Shown here: positions 55,097 through 63,436 of the stretch, piece after piece
Numbering within the stretch: position 1 is the first letter of the stretch
Layout: the number at the start of each line of letters is the position of its first letter
Origin: Streptomyces sp. PCS3-D2
Lineage (GTDB): Bacteria > Actinomycetota > Actinomycetes > Streptomycetales > Streptomycetaceae
DNA length: 64,000 bases
Direction: 5' to 3'
NCBI RefSeq assembly: GCF_000612545.2
Contig: NZ_CP097800.1
Coordinates: 6,688,001-6,752,000 of the forward strand
Translations under genes and position numbers: made by a program
The notes under the pieces: model-generated
The model's database searches: none
Seen by the model: only the letters and a program-made list of their open reading frames with translations
What the model was told of the DNA's origin: nothing

Positions 55097-56995
55097 ATGA
55101 CCAGCATGCCCGTCGGCGGGATCACTCCCGCCCACAGCGCCCCGGACGGAGGGCACGCCGAACTCGTCCTGCGGAACGGGAAGATACACACCCAGGATCC
55201 CGCCCGGCCGTCCGCGACGGCGCTCGCCGTCCGCGACGGCCGGATCACCGCTCTCGGCGACGACGGCGACATCGCCGGCCTCGTCGGACCTGCCACCCGG
55301 GTCGTCGACGCGCTCGGCCGCCGTGTCGTCCCCGGTCTGAACGACTCCCACCTGCACGTCATCCGTGGCGGGCTCAACTACGTCCTGGAGCTGCGCTGGG
55401 ACGGCGTCACCTCGCTGCGCCGGGCGCTGGCCATGTTGCGCGAACAGGCCGGGCGCACCCCCAAGGGCCAGTGGATCCGGGTCGTCGGCAGCTGGAGCGC
55501 GGACCAGTTCGCCGAACGCCGGATGCCCACCCCGACGGAACTGACCGCCGCCGCGCCGGACACCCCGGTGTTCGTGCTGCACCTGTACCAGTCCGCGATC
55601 CTCAACCGCGCCGCAGTCCGGGCCGCCGGCTTCACCAGGGACAGCCCGGATCCTCAGGGCGGGCAGATCGTCCGGCACCGCGACGGCCCCCCCAACGGGC
55701 TGCTGCTCGCCGCTCCCAGCGTGCTGATCCTGTACTCCACCCTGGCCGAGGCACCCGCGCTCGACCCGGCCGAGCGGAAGACCTCCACCCGTCACTTCCT
55801 GCGCGAGCTGAACCGGTTCGGCCTGACCTCGGCCGTGGACGCCGCCGGCGGCTTCCAGAGCTTCCCGGAGAACTACGCCACCGTCACCGAGCTCGCCCGC
55901 GACGGCGAACTCAGCGTGCGCATCGGCTATCACCTCTTCCCGCAGATCGCCGGCCAGGAGCTGGCCGACCTGCGCCGCTGGACCGCGACCGTCCGCCCCG
56001 GCGACGGGGACGCCTGGCTCAAGCTCAACGGAGCGGGAGAGAACCTCACCTGGGCGGCCGCCGACTTCGAGAACTTCTCCGAGCCCCGGCCCGAACTCGC
56101 GACCGGCTACGAGACCGAGTTCGAGCAGGCGGTCCGCCTCCTGACCGAACACGGCTGGGGATTCCGGCTCCACGCCACCTACGACGAGACCATCCGCCGC
56201 GACCTGGCCGTCTTCGACAAGCTCGCCGCCGACGGGCTCTTCCCCGCCGGGAACCGCTGGCTCTTCGACCACGCCGAGACCGTCTCCGAGCAGAGCCTGG
56301 AGCGCGTCGCGGAACTCGGCGGCGGCATCTGCGTACAGAACCGGATGTCCTTCCAGGGCCGCGCGTTCGCCGAGCGGTACGGGGCCCAGGCCGCCGCCGC
56401 GGCGCCGCCGGTCACGGCCATGCTGAGGCTCGGCATCCCCGTGGGCGCCGGAACGGACGCCACCCGCGTCTCCTCGTACAACCCCTGGGTCGCCCTGCAC
56501 TGGCTGGTGACCGGCCGCACCGTCGGCGGCCTCGCGCTCCGTCCCGGCGACGAGCTCCTCTCGCGCGAACAGGCCCTGGAGCTGTACACGGTCGGCGGTG
56601 CCCGCGTCACCGGCGAGGCCGCCGACAAGGGCGTCCTCGCCGAGGGTCGGTTCGCCGACTTCGCTGTCCTGTCCCAGGACTACCTCATGGTGCCCGCCGC
56701 GGACATCCCGTACATCGAGTCCGTGCTGACGGTGGCCGGCGGACGGATCGTCCACGCCGCCGACACCTACGAGGGCCTCGACGAGGAGATACCGCCCGTC
56801 AGCCCCGCGTGGAGCCCGGTCGCCCACTACGGCGGCTACCAGACCGCCCCGCCGCCCGCCGTCCCCGGGGCCCGCCAGGCCGACCTGCTGGCCGAGGCCG
56901 CCGCCGAGTCCGAGGAGCACCGGCGCTGGCGGGCGGCCCGCGGGGACGTTCCCGCACAGCCCGCTCAGATGAACGACCCGTGCTTCGGGCCGTGA
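55097..56995 (+). CDS. Amidohydrolase family 3 protein (YtcJ-like)
   Basis: A 632-residue metal-dependent hydrolase. Metal ligands are in VPGLNDSHLHVIRGG (HxH), FRLHATYDE, LFDHAETVS and VGAGTDATRVSSYNPW (Asp). The beta-sandwich ends are LVLRNGKIHTQD and GRFADFAVLSQDYL. It likely hydrolyses an amide or similar bond in a small molecule; the substrate is unknown. ATG 55097 has only a weak AAGCGAG site. The truncated isochorismatase gene follows 53 bases later, so it was likely part of an operon. Confidence 0.85.
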   Translation: MTSMPVGGITPAHSAPDGGHAELVLRNGKIHTQDPARPSATALAVRDGRITALGDDGDIAGLVGPATRVVDALGRRVVPGLNDSHLHVIRGGLNYVLELRWDGVTSLRRALAMLREQAGRTPKGQWIRVVGSWSADQFAERRMPTPTELTAAAPDTPVFVLHLYQSAILNRAAVRAAGFTRDSPDPQGGQIVRHRDGPPNGLLLAAPSVLILYSTLAEAPALDPAERKTSTRHFLRELNRFGLTSAVDAAGGFQSFPENYATVTELARDGELSVRIGYHLFPQIAGQELADLRRWTATVRPGDGDAWLKLNGAGENLTWAAADFENFSEPRPELATGYETEFEQAVRLLTEHGWGFRLHATYDETIRRDLAVFDKLAADGLFPAGNRWLFDHAETVSEQSLERVAELGGGICVQNRMSFQGRAFAERYGAQAAAAAPPVTAMLRLGIPVGAGTDATRVSSYNPWVALHWLVTGRTVGGLALRPGDELLSREQALELYTVGGARVTGEAADKGVLAEGRFADFAVLSQDYLMVPAADIPYIESVLTVAGGRIVHAADTYEGLDEEIPPVSPAWSPVAHYGGYQTAPPPAVPGARQADLLAEAAAESEEHRRWRAARGDVPAQPAQMNDPCFGP

Positions 56996-57048
56996 CACCG
57001 CCCGGACCACCCACCACCTCCCCTGCCCGACCACCGAGAGGACCCCTC

Positions 57049-57234
57049 ATGACCGACTTCGCGTTCGACGTCGACTCCGTGCACGCCGGCCCCAGCCCGG
57101 ACCTGCTCACCCCCGACAACGCGATGATGCTGTTCGTCGACCACCAGCCGCAGATGTTCTTCGGCGCCGCGAGCACCGACCGCGTCGCCGTCATCAACGC
57201 CACCGTCGGCCTGGCCAAGGACGGCTACGAGTAG
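57049..57234 (+). pseudogene. Truncated isochorismatase-family hydrolase (N-terminus only)
   Basis: Only 61 residues remain: LLTPDNAMMLFVDHQPQMFF with the catalytic Asp, then INATVGLAKDGYE and a stop. Full-length relatives have about 200 residues with Lys and Cys of the triad. Directly after the stop the DoxX-like tail begins, so a deletion joined two genes. Confidence 0.75.
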
Positions 57235-57432
57235 CCCCTGTTCCTCGTCATCACAGCCTCCGTCCTCGCACTCACCGGCCCCGGACGCCACTCGGCCGAC
57301 CACGCCCTGGGCCTGCTGCCCTGGCCCGCCTGGGCAGCCGCGGCCGCCATTCCAGTCGGCGTACTGAGCGGCCTGGCCGGCCGCGCACTGCTGCACCGGC
57401 CCACCCCGCCCCTCCAAGGAGACAGCCTTTGA
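57235..57432 (+). pseudogene. DoxX-like membrane protein tail
   Basis: The frame after the deletion point reads LFLVITASVLALTGPGRHS, then a LGLLPWPAWAAAAAIPVGVL helix and ends at TGA 57430-57432. It resembles the last two helices of DoxX-type proteins. It has no start of its own. Its stop overlaps the next gene start. Confidence 0.6.
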
Positions 57433-58274
57433 TGCCCCCGCACTCCTCCCTCTCGCGACGCAGCGTGCTGGCCGGTGCCACCGCCGCGGCCGCCGGCACC
57501 CTCGGGATGACCGCGACCTCCCCCGCCGCGGCCGCGAACACAGGGCATGAAACGGCGGAGCGCGGCACCGGGCGGACCATCGTGCTCGTCCACGGCGCCT
57601 TCGCCGACGCCTCCAGCTGGCAACCCGTCACCGAACGCCTCCAGCGCCACGGCCACGAGGTGGTCGCCGTCCCCAATCCGCTCCGCTGCCTGGCCCACGA
57701 CGCCGCACATCTCGCTGCCCGCCTCGCCGCCCTCCCCGGCCCCATCGTGCTGGCCGGGCACTCCTACGGCGGCGCCGTCATCACCCGGGCCGCCGCCACC
57801 GCGCCCCATGTCAAGGCTCCCGTCTACATCTCCGCCTTCATGCCGGACGCCGGAGAGGTCCTGGGCGAACTCGCCGGCCGCTTCCCCGGCTCACAGCTCG
57901 AACCGGCCCTCACCGCCGTACCCACCCCCGCCCCCGACGGCACCCCCGGCCTTGATCTCTACATCCGGCCCGACCGGTACCACGACGTCTTCGCCCAGGA
58001 CGCACCGCGCTCTGTCACCCGCGTCCTGGCCGCCGGCCAGCGCCCACTCACCGCGACCGCGTTCACCGACCGCTGCACCGCCGCGGTCTGGCACACCCTC
58101 CCCACCTGGACGCTCGTCTCCACGCGCGACCGGGGCATCGCACCCGAGCTCCAGCGCTTCCAGGCCCGACGAGCGGGCTCAAGGACCACCGAGGTCCCCA
58201 CCTCCCACCTGCCGATGTACAGCAGGCCCGACGCCGTCACCTCCCTCATCCGGGCCGCCACCCGCACCCTGTGA
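57432..58274 (+). CDS. Tat-exported alpha/beta hydrolase (EstC-like)
   Basis: A 280-residue exported esterase. A Tat signal (SRRSVLAGATAAAAG) is followed by TIVLVHGAFADASSW, the nucleophile elbow VLAGHSYGGAVI and a C-terminal His in EVPTSHLPMY. It resembles small esterases such as EstC. AAGGAG lies 10 bases before ATG 57432; a TTG three bases earlier is possible. The interrupted hydrolase starts 35 bases after its stop, so both were co-transcribed. Confidence 0.85.
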   Translation: MPPHSSLSRRSVLAGATAAAAGTLGMTATSPAAAANTGHETAERGTGRTIVLVHGAFADASSWQPVTERLQRHGHEVVAVPNPLRCLAHDAAHLAARLAALPGPIVLAGHSYGGAVITRAAATAPHVKAPVYISAFMPDAGEVLGELAGRFPGSQLEPALTAVPTPAPDGTPGLDLYIRPDRYHDVFAQDAPRSVTRVLAAGQRPLTATAFTDRCTAAVWHTLPTWTLVSTRDRGIAPELQRFQARRAGSRTTEVPTSHLPMYSRPDAVTSLIRAATRTL

Positions 58275-59032
58275 TCCACCGTTCCGTCCGTACTGCAAGG
58301 AGCCTGTCGTGAACCCACCCTCCTCCAGCCCCTCCTACGCCCGCGACCTCGCCCAGATCGAGGCCGCCAACGCCACCGGCCGGATCCCGGCCGTTTTCGT
58401 CCACGGTCTCTGGCTGCTGCCCACCAGCTGGCAGCGGTGGGCCACCGTGTTCGAGGAGGCCGGCTTCGCACCCGTGCTGCCGGGCTGGCCCGACGACCCC
58501 GAAACGGTCGACGAGGCCCACGCCCACCCCGAGGTGTTCGCAGGCAAGAGCGTCGGTCAGGTCGCCGACCACTTCTGCGACCTGATCGGCAAACTCGACC
58601 GCACGCCCGTCGTCATCGGCCACTCCTTCGGCGGCCTGATCACCCAGATCGCCGCCGGACGAGGCCTGTCCCGGGCATCCGTCGCCATCGACCCCGCCCC
58701 CTTCCGCGGCGTGCTGCCCCTGCCGCTGTCCTCGTTGCGCGCGGCGAGCGCCGTCCTGGGCAACCCCGCCAACTACCACCGCGCCGTACCGCTCACCTAC
58801 GAGCAGTTTCGCTACGCCTTCGCCAACGCCGTGCCCGAGGAAGAGGCCCGCGAGCTGTACGCCACGTACGCCGTCCCTGCCCCCGGCGAGCCCCTCTTCC
58901 AGGCCGCCGCCGCCAACCTCAACCCGTGGACCGAGGCGGCCGTCGACACCACCAACGCCGACCGCGGCCCCCTTTTGATCATTTCCGGGGAGAAGGACCA
59001 CACCGTCCCCTGGGCCATCGCCAACGCCTCCT

Positions 59033-59037
59033 ACAAG
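59033..59037. repeat. Target-site duplication, left copy (ACAAG)
   Basis: ACAAG directly before the element's TGT end, repeated at 62372-62376. Removing the element and one copy restores the hydrolase frame exactly. Confidence 0.9.
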
Positions 59038-59116
59038 TGTCGACGGTCAGCGTTTTCCCCAGCGGTGACTGGTTTCGCGTCAGGTAATTCCCCACCCATG
59101 CGGTCACGTTTCCCCA
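59038..59116. repeat. Left end with three transposase-binding repeats
   Basis: The left end holds GTCAGCGTTTTCCCCA (59046), GTCAGGTAATTCCCCA (59079) and GTCACGTTTCCCCA (59103). Multiple end repeats of this kind are typical of IS21 elements. Confidence 0.8.
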
Positions 59117-59149
59117 AGGGGGCGCCGACCTCGCGGGCCTTGAGCGTTG

Positions 59150-59707
59150 TCAGCTGAGAGTGCGGGGCCCACGCGCGACGAGCGGGCGGCCGTCGTCCTC
59201 GGGTAGCACAGCAATGAAGCGCCAGGCGCCGTCTTCGACGCGTGCCAGGCCGAGGTTCGTGGTGGTGTTGAAGGCCTCGATGGCGGGCTCGGCCCCCTCG
59301 GTCAGCGAGTCGAGGTCTGCGTAGTGTCTGGCCAGGGTTGCGGCGGGACCGCGGAGCCATAGGCCCACTTTCACCCCTCTGCGCAAGGCGGCGAGTAGGT
59401 CGTCGCGGCCCTGTCCCGGGTCGGCGGCCTGGAGCCTGTCGTGAAGTCGCTCTTGAGCACACGGCTTTGTCGGAGCCGCTTCGGCCCGCTGGCGGCATTC
59501 CGGACACGCCTGCGGTTCTGCTGGTTCAAAGAGATGCATATAGCGGGTGACCTGGTGCTCCGGAATGCCGCAGAGCGTCCCGCTCTCGGCCATCGCATGT
59601 TCGACGCCGGGAACGCTTGTCAGCTCGCCGGCACCGAAGCTGGCTGCCTCCCGTGCGGTCGCGAAGGACCATCCGCCATCTGGGGCATGAATCACGCGGG
59701 CGAGCAT
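59150..59707 (-). CDS. IS21 passenger protein with Cys motifs, unknown function
   Basis: About 185 residues from ATG 59707 (a start at 59821 is possible; neither has a good ribosome site). MLARVIHAPDGGWSFATARE opens it. TLCGIPEHQVTRYMHLFEP, then ACPECRQRA, has Cys and His spacing like a small zinc site. The rest (LARHYADLDSLTEGAEPAIE, AWRFIAVLPEDDGRP) is unrecognised. It is antisense to istA and probably an accessory gene of the element rather than part of transposition. Confidence 0.6.
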   Translation of the reverse strand: MLARVIHAPDGGWSFATAREAASFGAGELTSVPGVEHAMAESGTLCGIPEHQVTRYMHLFEPAEPQACPECRQRAEAAPTKPCAQERLHDRLQAADPGQGRDDLLAALRRGVKVGLWLRGPAATLARHYADLDSLTEGAEPAIEAFNTTTNLGLARVEDGAWRFIAVLPEDDGRPLVARGPRTLS

Positions 59708-59926
59708 GCCACAGCTATCTGTCCTGGTCAGCCCGGTTTCGCGGCGGGGACGTTCCCTCAATGAGTGGTTTGAAAGCTGATGAGGCTTGCGCCCCGAATC
59801 GTTCAGGATCCCCTTGGGCATGTCCGTGCCGGGTTGAGGGTCCTGACCGTCGTGGAGTCGTCACCGTCCCTCGACCGAAGGCCGAGAGGTCGGCGGACAT
59901 TCCGGATGGCAAGGAGAACGTTCAAG

Positions 59927-61531
59927 GTGGTCGATGTCGTCGAGATCTACGTCCACTGGTATGCGGGCCGGTCGAAGAACCAGCTCGCGGCCTCGTTGGG
60001 GGTGGACCGAAAGACGGTCAGGAAGTATCTGGCGCCGGCGGAGGAGGCCGGGCTCGCCCCGGGTGGGCCGCCGATGAGCGAGGCGGACTGGGCCAAGCTG
60101 CTGAAGGTCTGGTTCCCGGACCTGGCGAGCCGCCGGTTGAACCAGGTGACATGGGCGGAGATCGAACCGCACCGCGAGTACGTCAAGGGCCTGCTGGAGA
60201 CCACCACAGTCACCACGATCCACCAGCGCCTGCGGGACGAGGGGAAGTTGACGGTGTCGCTTTCGACGTTCCGCCGGTGGGTGACCGAGAACCTGCCCGA
60301 TGAGTCGGCCCGGTCTCGGGTGACGGTGCTGCGGGACGACGTGGAGCCGGGCTCAGAGGCCCAGATCGACTACGGCTTCCTCGGCCAGTGGATCAACCCG
60401 GCCACCGGGAAGCGGCACCGGATCTGGGCATTCGTGATGGTGCTGCCCAGCTCACGGCACATGTTCGTGCGACCGGTCGTCCACATGGACCAGCACGCCT
60501 GGACCCAGGCCCACGTCGAAGCGTTTCGCTTCTTCGGGGGTGTCCCGCGCCGGCTGGTGCCCGACAACCTGCGCACGGCCGTGGACCGGCCGGACCTCTA
60601 CGACCCGAAGATCAACAAGTCGTATGCCGAGCTCGCGACCTACTACAGCACGCTGGTCGACCCGGCCCGCGCGGCGAAGCCGAAGGACAAACCGCGGGTT
60701 GAGCGGCCGATGCCCTATGTCCGTGACTCGTTCTGGAGCGGGCGGCAGTTCACCTCGGTCGAGCAGATGCAGGCCGAGGCCGTGACCTGGGCGAGCGGGA
60801 CCGCAGGCCGCAGGCAGTGCCGGCCGCTGGGAGGGGCATCGCCGCTGGCGGTGTTCGAGGCGGTCGAGTCGGCGGCCCTGCTGCCGCTGCCGGACAAGCC
60901 GTTCGTGCTGGCCCGCTGGTCGACCGCGACCGTGGGCCCGGACATCCACATCAAGGTCGGCCGCACCCTCTACTCGGTGCCCTGGAAGCTGATCGGCCGC
61001 AAGGTCGATGTCCGCTCGACCACGACCATGGTCCAGGTCTTCCACGACGGCGACCTCGTCAAGACCCACGCCGCCCTTGACCAGGGAAAACGCACCGATT
61101 CGGGCGACTACCCGCCGGAGAAGATCGCGTTTCAGATGAAGACGCCGATGTGGTGCCGCAGCCAGGCGTCTGAGGTCGGCGACGCCTGCCGCGAGGTGAT
61201 CGACCTGCTGCTGGAGGTCAACGCGCTCTACCGGCTCCGCGCGGCCCAGGGGATCCTCGGCCTGCGGAAGAAGTACGGCGACCAGCGCCTGGAGGCCGCC
61301 TGCACCAAGGCGATCACGGTCGGCGACCCATCCTACCGCACCATCAAGGGCATCCTGATCGCCGGGACCGAGACCGACCCCGAGCCGGAGACCGGCGACG
61401 CCGGGGCCGCGGCCTTCCTCCACGGCCCCGAGGGCCTGTTCGCCGCGAGCATCCCCTCCCAGATCTCTGACGAACTCCACGACGACCCCGGTCACGATGA
61501 CGCCGGCGATGCCGAGGAGGCCGCCCGATGA
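59927..61531 (+). CDS. istA: IS21 transposase IstA
   Basis: A 534-residue DDE transposase. The N-terminal HTH is NQLAASLGVDRKTVRKYL. The catalytic core has the first Asp in AQIDYGFLG, the second in LVPDNLRTAV, and the Glu in KPRVERPMPYV. It cuts and joins the element ends together with IstB. GTG 59927 follows AAGGAG by 10 bases; ATG 59906 is an in-frame alternative. Its stop overlaps the istB start (ATGA). Confidence 0.92.
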   Translation: MVDVVEIYVHWYAGRSKNQLAASLGVDRKTVRKYLAPAEEAGLAPGGPPMSEADWAKLLKVWFPDLASRRLNQVTWAEIEPHREYVKGLLETTTVTTIHQRLRDEGKLTVSLSTFRRWVTENLPDESARSRVTVLRDDVEPGSEAQIDYGFLGQWINPATGKRHRIWAFVMVLPSSRHMFVRPVVHMDQHAWTQAHVEAFRFFGGVPRRLVPDNLRTAVDRPDLYDPKINKSYAELATYYSTLVDPARAAKPKDKPRVERPMPYVRDSFWSGRQFTSVEQMQAEAVTWASGTAGRRQCRPLGGASPLAVFEAVESAALLPLPDKPFVLARWSTATVGPDIHIKVGRTLYSVPWKLIGRKVDVRSTTTMVQVFHDGDLVKTHAALDQGKRTDSGDYPPEKIAFQMKTPMWCRSQASEVGDACREVIDLLLEVNALYRLRAAQGILGLRKKYGDQRLEAACTKAITVGDPSYRTIKGILIAGTETDPEPETGDAGAAAFLHGPEGLFAASIPSQISDELHDDPGHDDAGDAEEAAR

Positions 61532-62301
61532 GCGTGCTGGACACCGCCCTGCGCGAGTCGCTCAAGACGCTTCGGCTGTCGGGGATGCTTGAGACCCTGG
61601 ACGCCCGGCTGGCCCAGGCCCACGGCGGCGAGCTCGGACACCTGGACTTCCTTCAGGTCCTCTGCCAGGACGAGATCACCCGCCGCGAGACCGTGGCCTT
61701 CCAACGACGGCTCCAACGCGCGAAGTTCGAGCAGCAGGTGACCCTGGAGGAGTTCGACTTCACCGCCTCCTCCAAGCTGCCCGCGGCCCAGATCCGGGAC
61801 CTGGCCGCACTGCGCTGGCTCCACGCCGGAGAGTCGGTGATCTTGTTCGGGCCCGTCGGCGTCGGCAAAACACACGTCGCCCAGGCCCTCGGCCATCTCT
61901 CCGTCCGGCAGGGCGCGAACGTCCGGTTCGCCAAGACCAGCCGGATCCTGGCCGAGCTGGCCGGCGGCCACGCGGACCGCACCTGGGACAAGCGCATGCG
62001 CGAGCTCATCCGCCCCGACGTCCTGATCCTCGACGACTTCGCCATGCGCCAACTGACTGCGGCCCAGGCCGACGACCTCTACGAACTCGTCTCCGAGCGG
62101 CAGGGACGCTCCCTGATCATCACCAGCAACCGGGCACCCAGCGACTGGTATCCCCTCTTCCCCAACCCCGTCGTCGCCGAGTCCCTGCTCGACCGCCTGA
62201 TCAACACCAGCCACCAAGTCATCATGAACGGCCCCAGCTACCGCCCGAACAAGCGCCCAAGGAACCCCGCCGACAAGCCCGATAAGCCCTCAGCCAACTG
62301 A
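61528..62301 (+). CDS. istB: IS21 helper ATPase IstB
   Basis: A 257-residue AAA+ ATPase. The P-loop is GPVGVGKTHVA and Walker B is VLILDDFAM; sensor residues lie in SLIITSNRAPSDW. It chooses the target and activates IstA. It starts at ATG 61528, overlapping the istA stop by four bases, so it is translationally coupled. The length and motifs are complete. Confidence 0.93.
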   Translation: MSVLDTALRESLKTLRLSGMLETLDARLAQAHGGELGHLDFLQVLCQDEITRRETVAFQRRLQRAKFEQQVTLEEFDFTASSKLPAAQIRDLAALRWLHAGESVILFGPVGVGKTHVAQALGHLSVRQGANVRFAKTSRILAELAGGHADRTWDKRMRELIRPDVLILDDFAMRQLTAAQADDLYELVSERQGRSLIITSNRAPSDWYPLFPNPVVAESLLDRLINTSHQVIMNGPSYRPNKRPRNPADKPDKPSAN

Positions 62302-62321
62302 TCAAGGCACCACCCCAGGGG

Positions 62322-62371
62322 TTGGGGAATTACGTGACCACAACCCCTGGGGAATTACGTGATCGTCCACA
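62322..62371. repeat. Right end of the IS21 element with two repeats
   Basis: TTGGGGAATTACGTGAC (62322) and TGGGGAATTACGTGATC (62348) are near-identical and inverse to the left repeats. The element ends with CCACA at 62371. Confidence 0.85.
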
Positions 62372-62376
62372 ACAAG
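62372..62376. repeat. Target-site duplication, right copy (ACAAG)
   Basis: The matching copy of 59033-59037, directly after the element end. Confidence 0.9.
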
Positions 62377-62677
62377 AAACAGGCCCGCAACACCCATGCC
62401 GTCACCGAGATCACCGAAATGCCCGACCGCGGTCACTCCCTCACCATCGATCACGGCTGGCGAGAGGTCGCCGACACCGCACTCACCTTCCTCCGGCGAT
62501 TCGCCGACCCCTCTCAGTAGCACCACACACCAAGCGCTGGGGCCAACCCACCGGGCCATACCGATCCAGCGCGACGGCGGACAGACCCTCCGCAGGCCGC
62601 CCAGCAGACCCATCAGGTCCTCTGAGAAGCCGTTGTCGGACCGATCATGCTGAGCATGGGTTCGACTCGCGGTGGCT

Positions 62678-63028
62678 CTACGAGGTCGGCATGGGTCGCA
62701 GGAATCGGGCCCAGATCTGGGCCTTGCGGTAGGGACCGTCGCCGTTGCTGTCATGCTGCGGCTGGTCGAAGCTGACCCAGTAGGCCAACTCTCCGCGCCT
62801 CGCGCTCGGGTGTCGGACGGGCTCCGGGGCGGCCATGTCGTCGATCGTGCCGAGGAACTCCCTCTGCCACGGGGCCCACCTCTCCAGCGGATCGCGGATC
62901 ACTATGACCCGGCAGCCGGGCGCCAGCGCGGCAGCTGGCCACACTCGGCCCAGGGGGCGGCCGAGGACGTGCTCAACGGCTTCCCGGTCCCGCGCTTGCC
63001 CTGTGCTGGAGGAGGAGTCGGCAGGCAT
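62678..63028 (-). CDS. Small conserved actinobacterial protein, unknown function
   Basis: About 116 residues from ATG 63028; the frame is open to 63190 but the extra part looks antisense. CRVIVIRDPLERWAPWQREF, then GTIDDMAAPEPVRHPSARRG and ELAYWVSFDQPQHDSNGDGP, followed by YRKAQIWARFLRP. I recall similar small Streptomyces proteins of unknown function with a beta-barrel-like pattern and these conserved WxxxFxGTIDDM and LAYWVxFDxPQ motifs. No signal or membrane segment is present. It stands alone between the split hydrolase and IS debris. Confidence 0.65.
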   Translation of the reverse strand: MPADSSSSTGQARDREAVEHVLGRPLGRVWPAAALAPGCRVIVIRDPLERWAPWQREFLGTIDDMAAPEPVRHPSARRGELAYWVSFDQPQHDSNGDGPYRKAQIWARFLRPMPTS

Positions 63029-63315
63029 GCGTTCAGCTTCCCCGGCTGCGTTCAAAGAAGCCACCCGATATCGGTCATCGGCCGCATGCTGTGACTCGGT
63101 CGGATGGTCTTCCAGCGGCCCGGGCATGAAGGCGGGGCCTCCTGCACAGCTCGTGGGTGCGAAGGCATCCGAACTGCAGGGAGACCCCATTGCCGCAGTT
63201 GTACGCGCCTACGTCCCACGAGTCCAACTCGCCGTCCCGGGCGTGTGATTGCCTCGCGCACCTGTACGGGAACGCGGCCGACGGTCCGGAACGGGTGCGG
63301 ACCTATCCCTCCGAC

Positions 63316-63427
63316 ATGACCGACGCCGAGTGGGCCGAGATCCGCGCTTCACTGCCCGTGCCGGGATGGCTGGAAGGCAGGGGCGGGCAGCCGGAGGGCT
63401 ACTGCCACCGGCAGATGATCGACCAAT
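63316..63427 (+). pseudogene. IS5-family transposase N-terminal fragment
   Basis: SDMTDAEWAEIRASLPVPGW, then PEGYCHRQMID is the first 37 residues of an IS5-family transposase. After MID (63427) the usual AIRYLV segment is replaced by unrelated sequence. It is cut by whatever joined the next gene. Confidence 0.78.
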
Positions 63428-63436
63428 GCCACGAAG

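Larger units (their letters stand above)
59038..62371 (+). mobile_element. Complete IS21-family element with a passenger gene
   Basis: A 3334-bp element bounded by TGTCGACGGTCA and its imperfect inverse ending TGATCGTCCACA. It is flanked by 5-bp duplications (ACAAG). It carries istA and istB in overlapping frames plus a minus-strand passenger gene at the left. It is longer than typical 2-2.5 kb IS21 elements because of the passenger. Borders, genes and end repeats are intact, so it may still be active. Confidence 0.92.
58309..62520 (+). pseudogene. Alpha/beta hydrolase split by the IS21-family element
   Basis: The left part (58309-59037, GTG start after AAGGAG) gives 243 residues with FVHGLWLLPTSWQRW, the nucleophile in VVIGHSFGGLITQ and the acid in SGEKDHTVPW. 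It stops at ANASYK. The element follows (59038-62371), then the duplicated ACAAG. The right part (62377-62520) gives KQARNTHAVTEITEMPDRGH to FLRRFADPSQ and the stop. Joined, they make a 290-residue enzyme. The catalytic His (RGHSL) is only in the right part, so the left part alone should be inactive. The fragment at 1390-1774 is a close paralogue. Confidence 0.9.

Noticed and set aside
62620-62690. GGTTCGACTC, which looks like a tRNA T-loop
   Set aside because: The flanking bases do not form a T stem, and no acceptor, D or anticodon arms can be folded around it.
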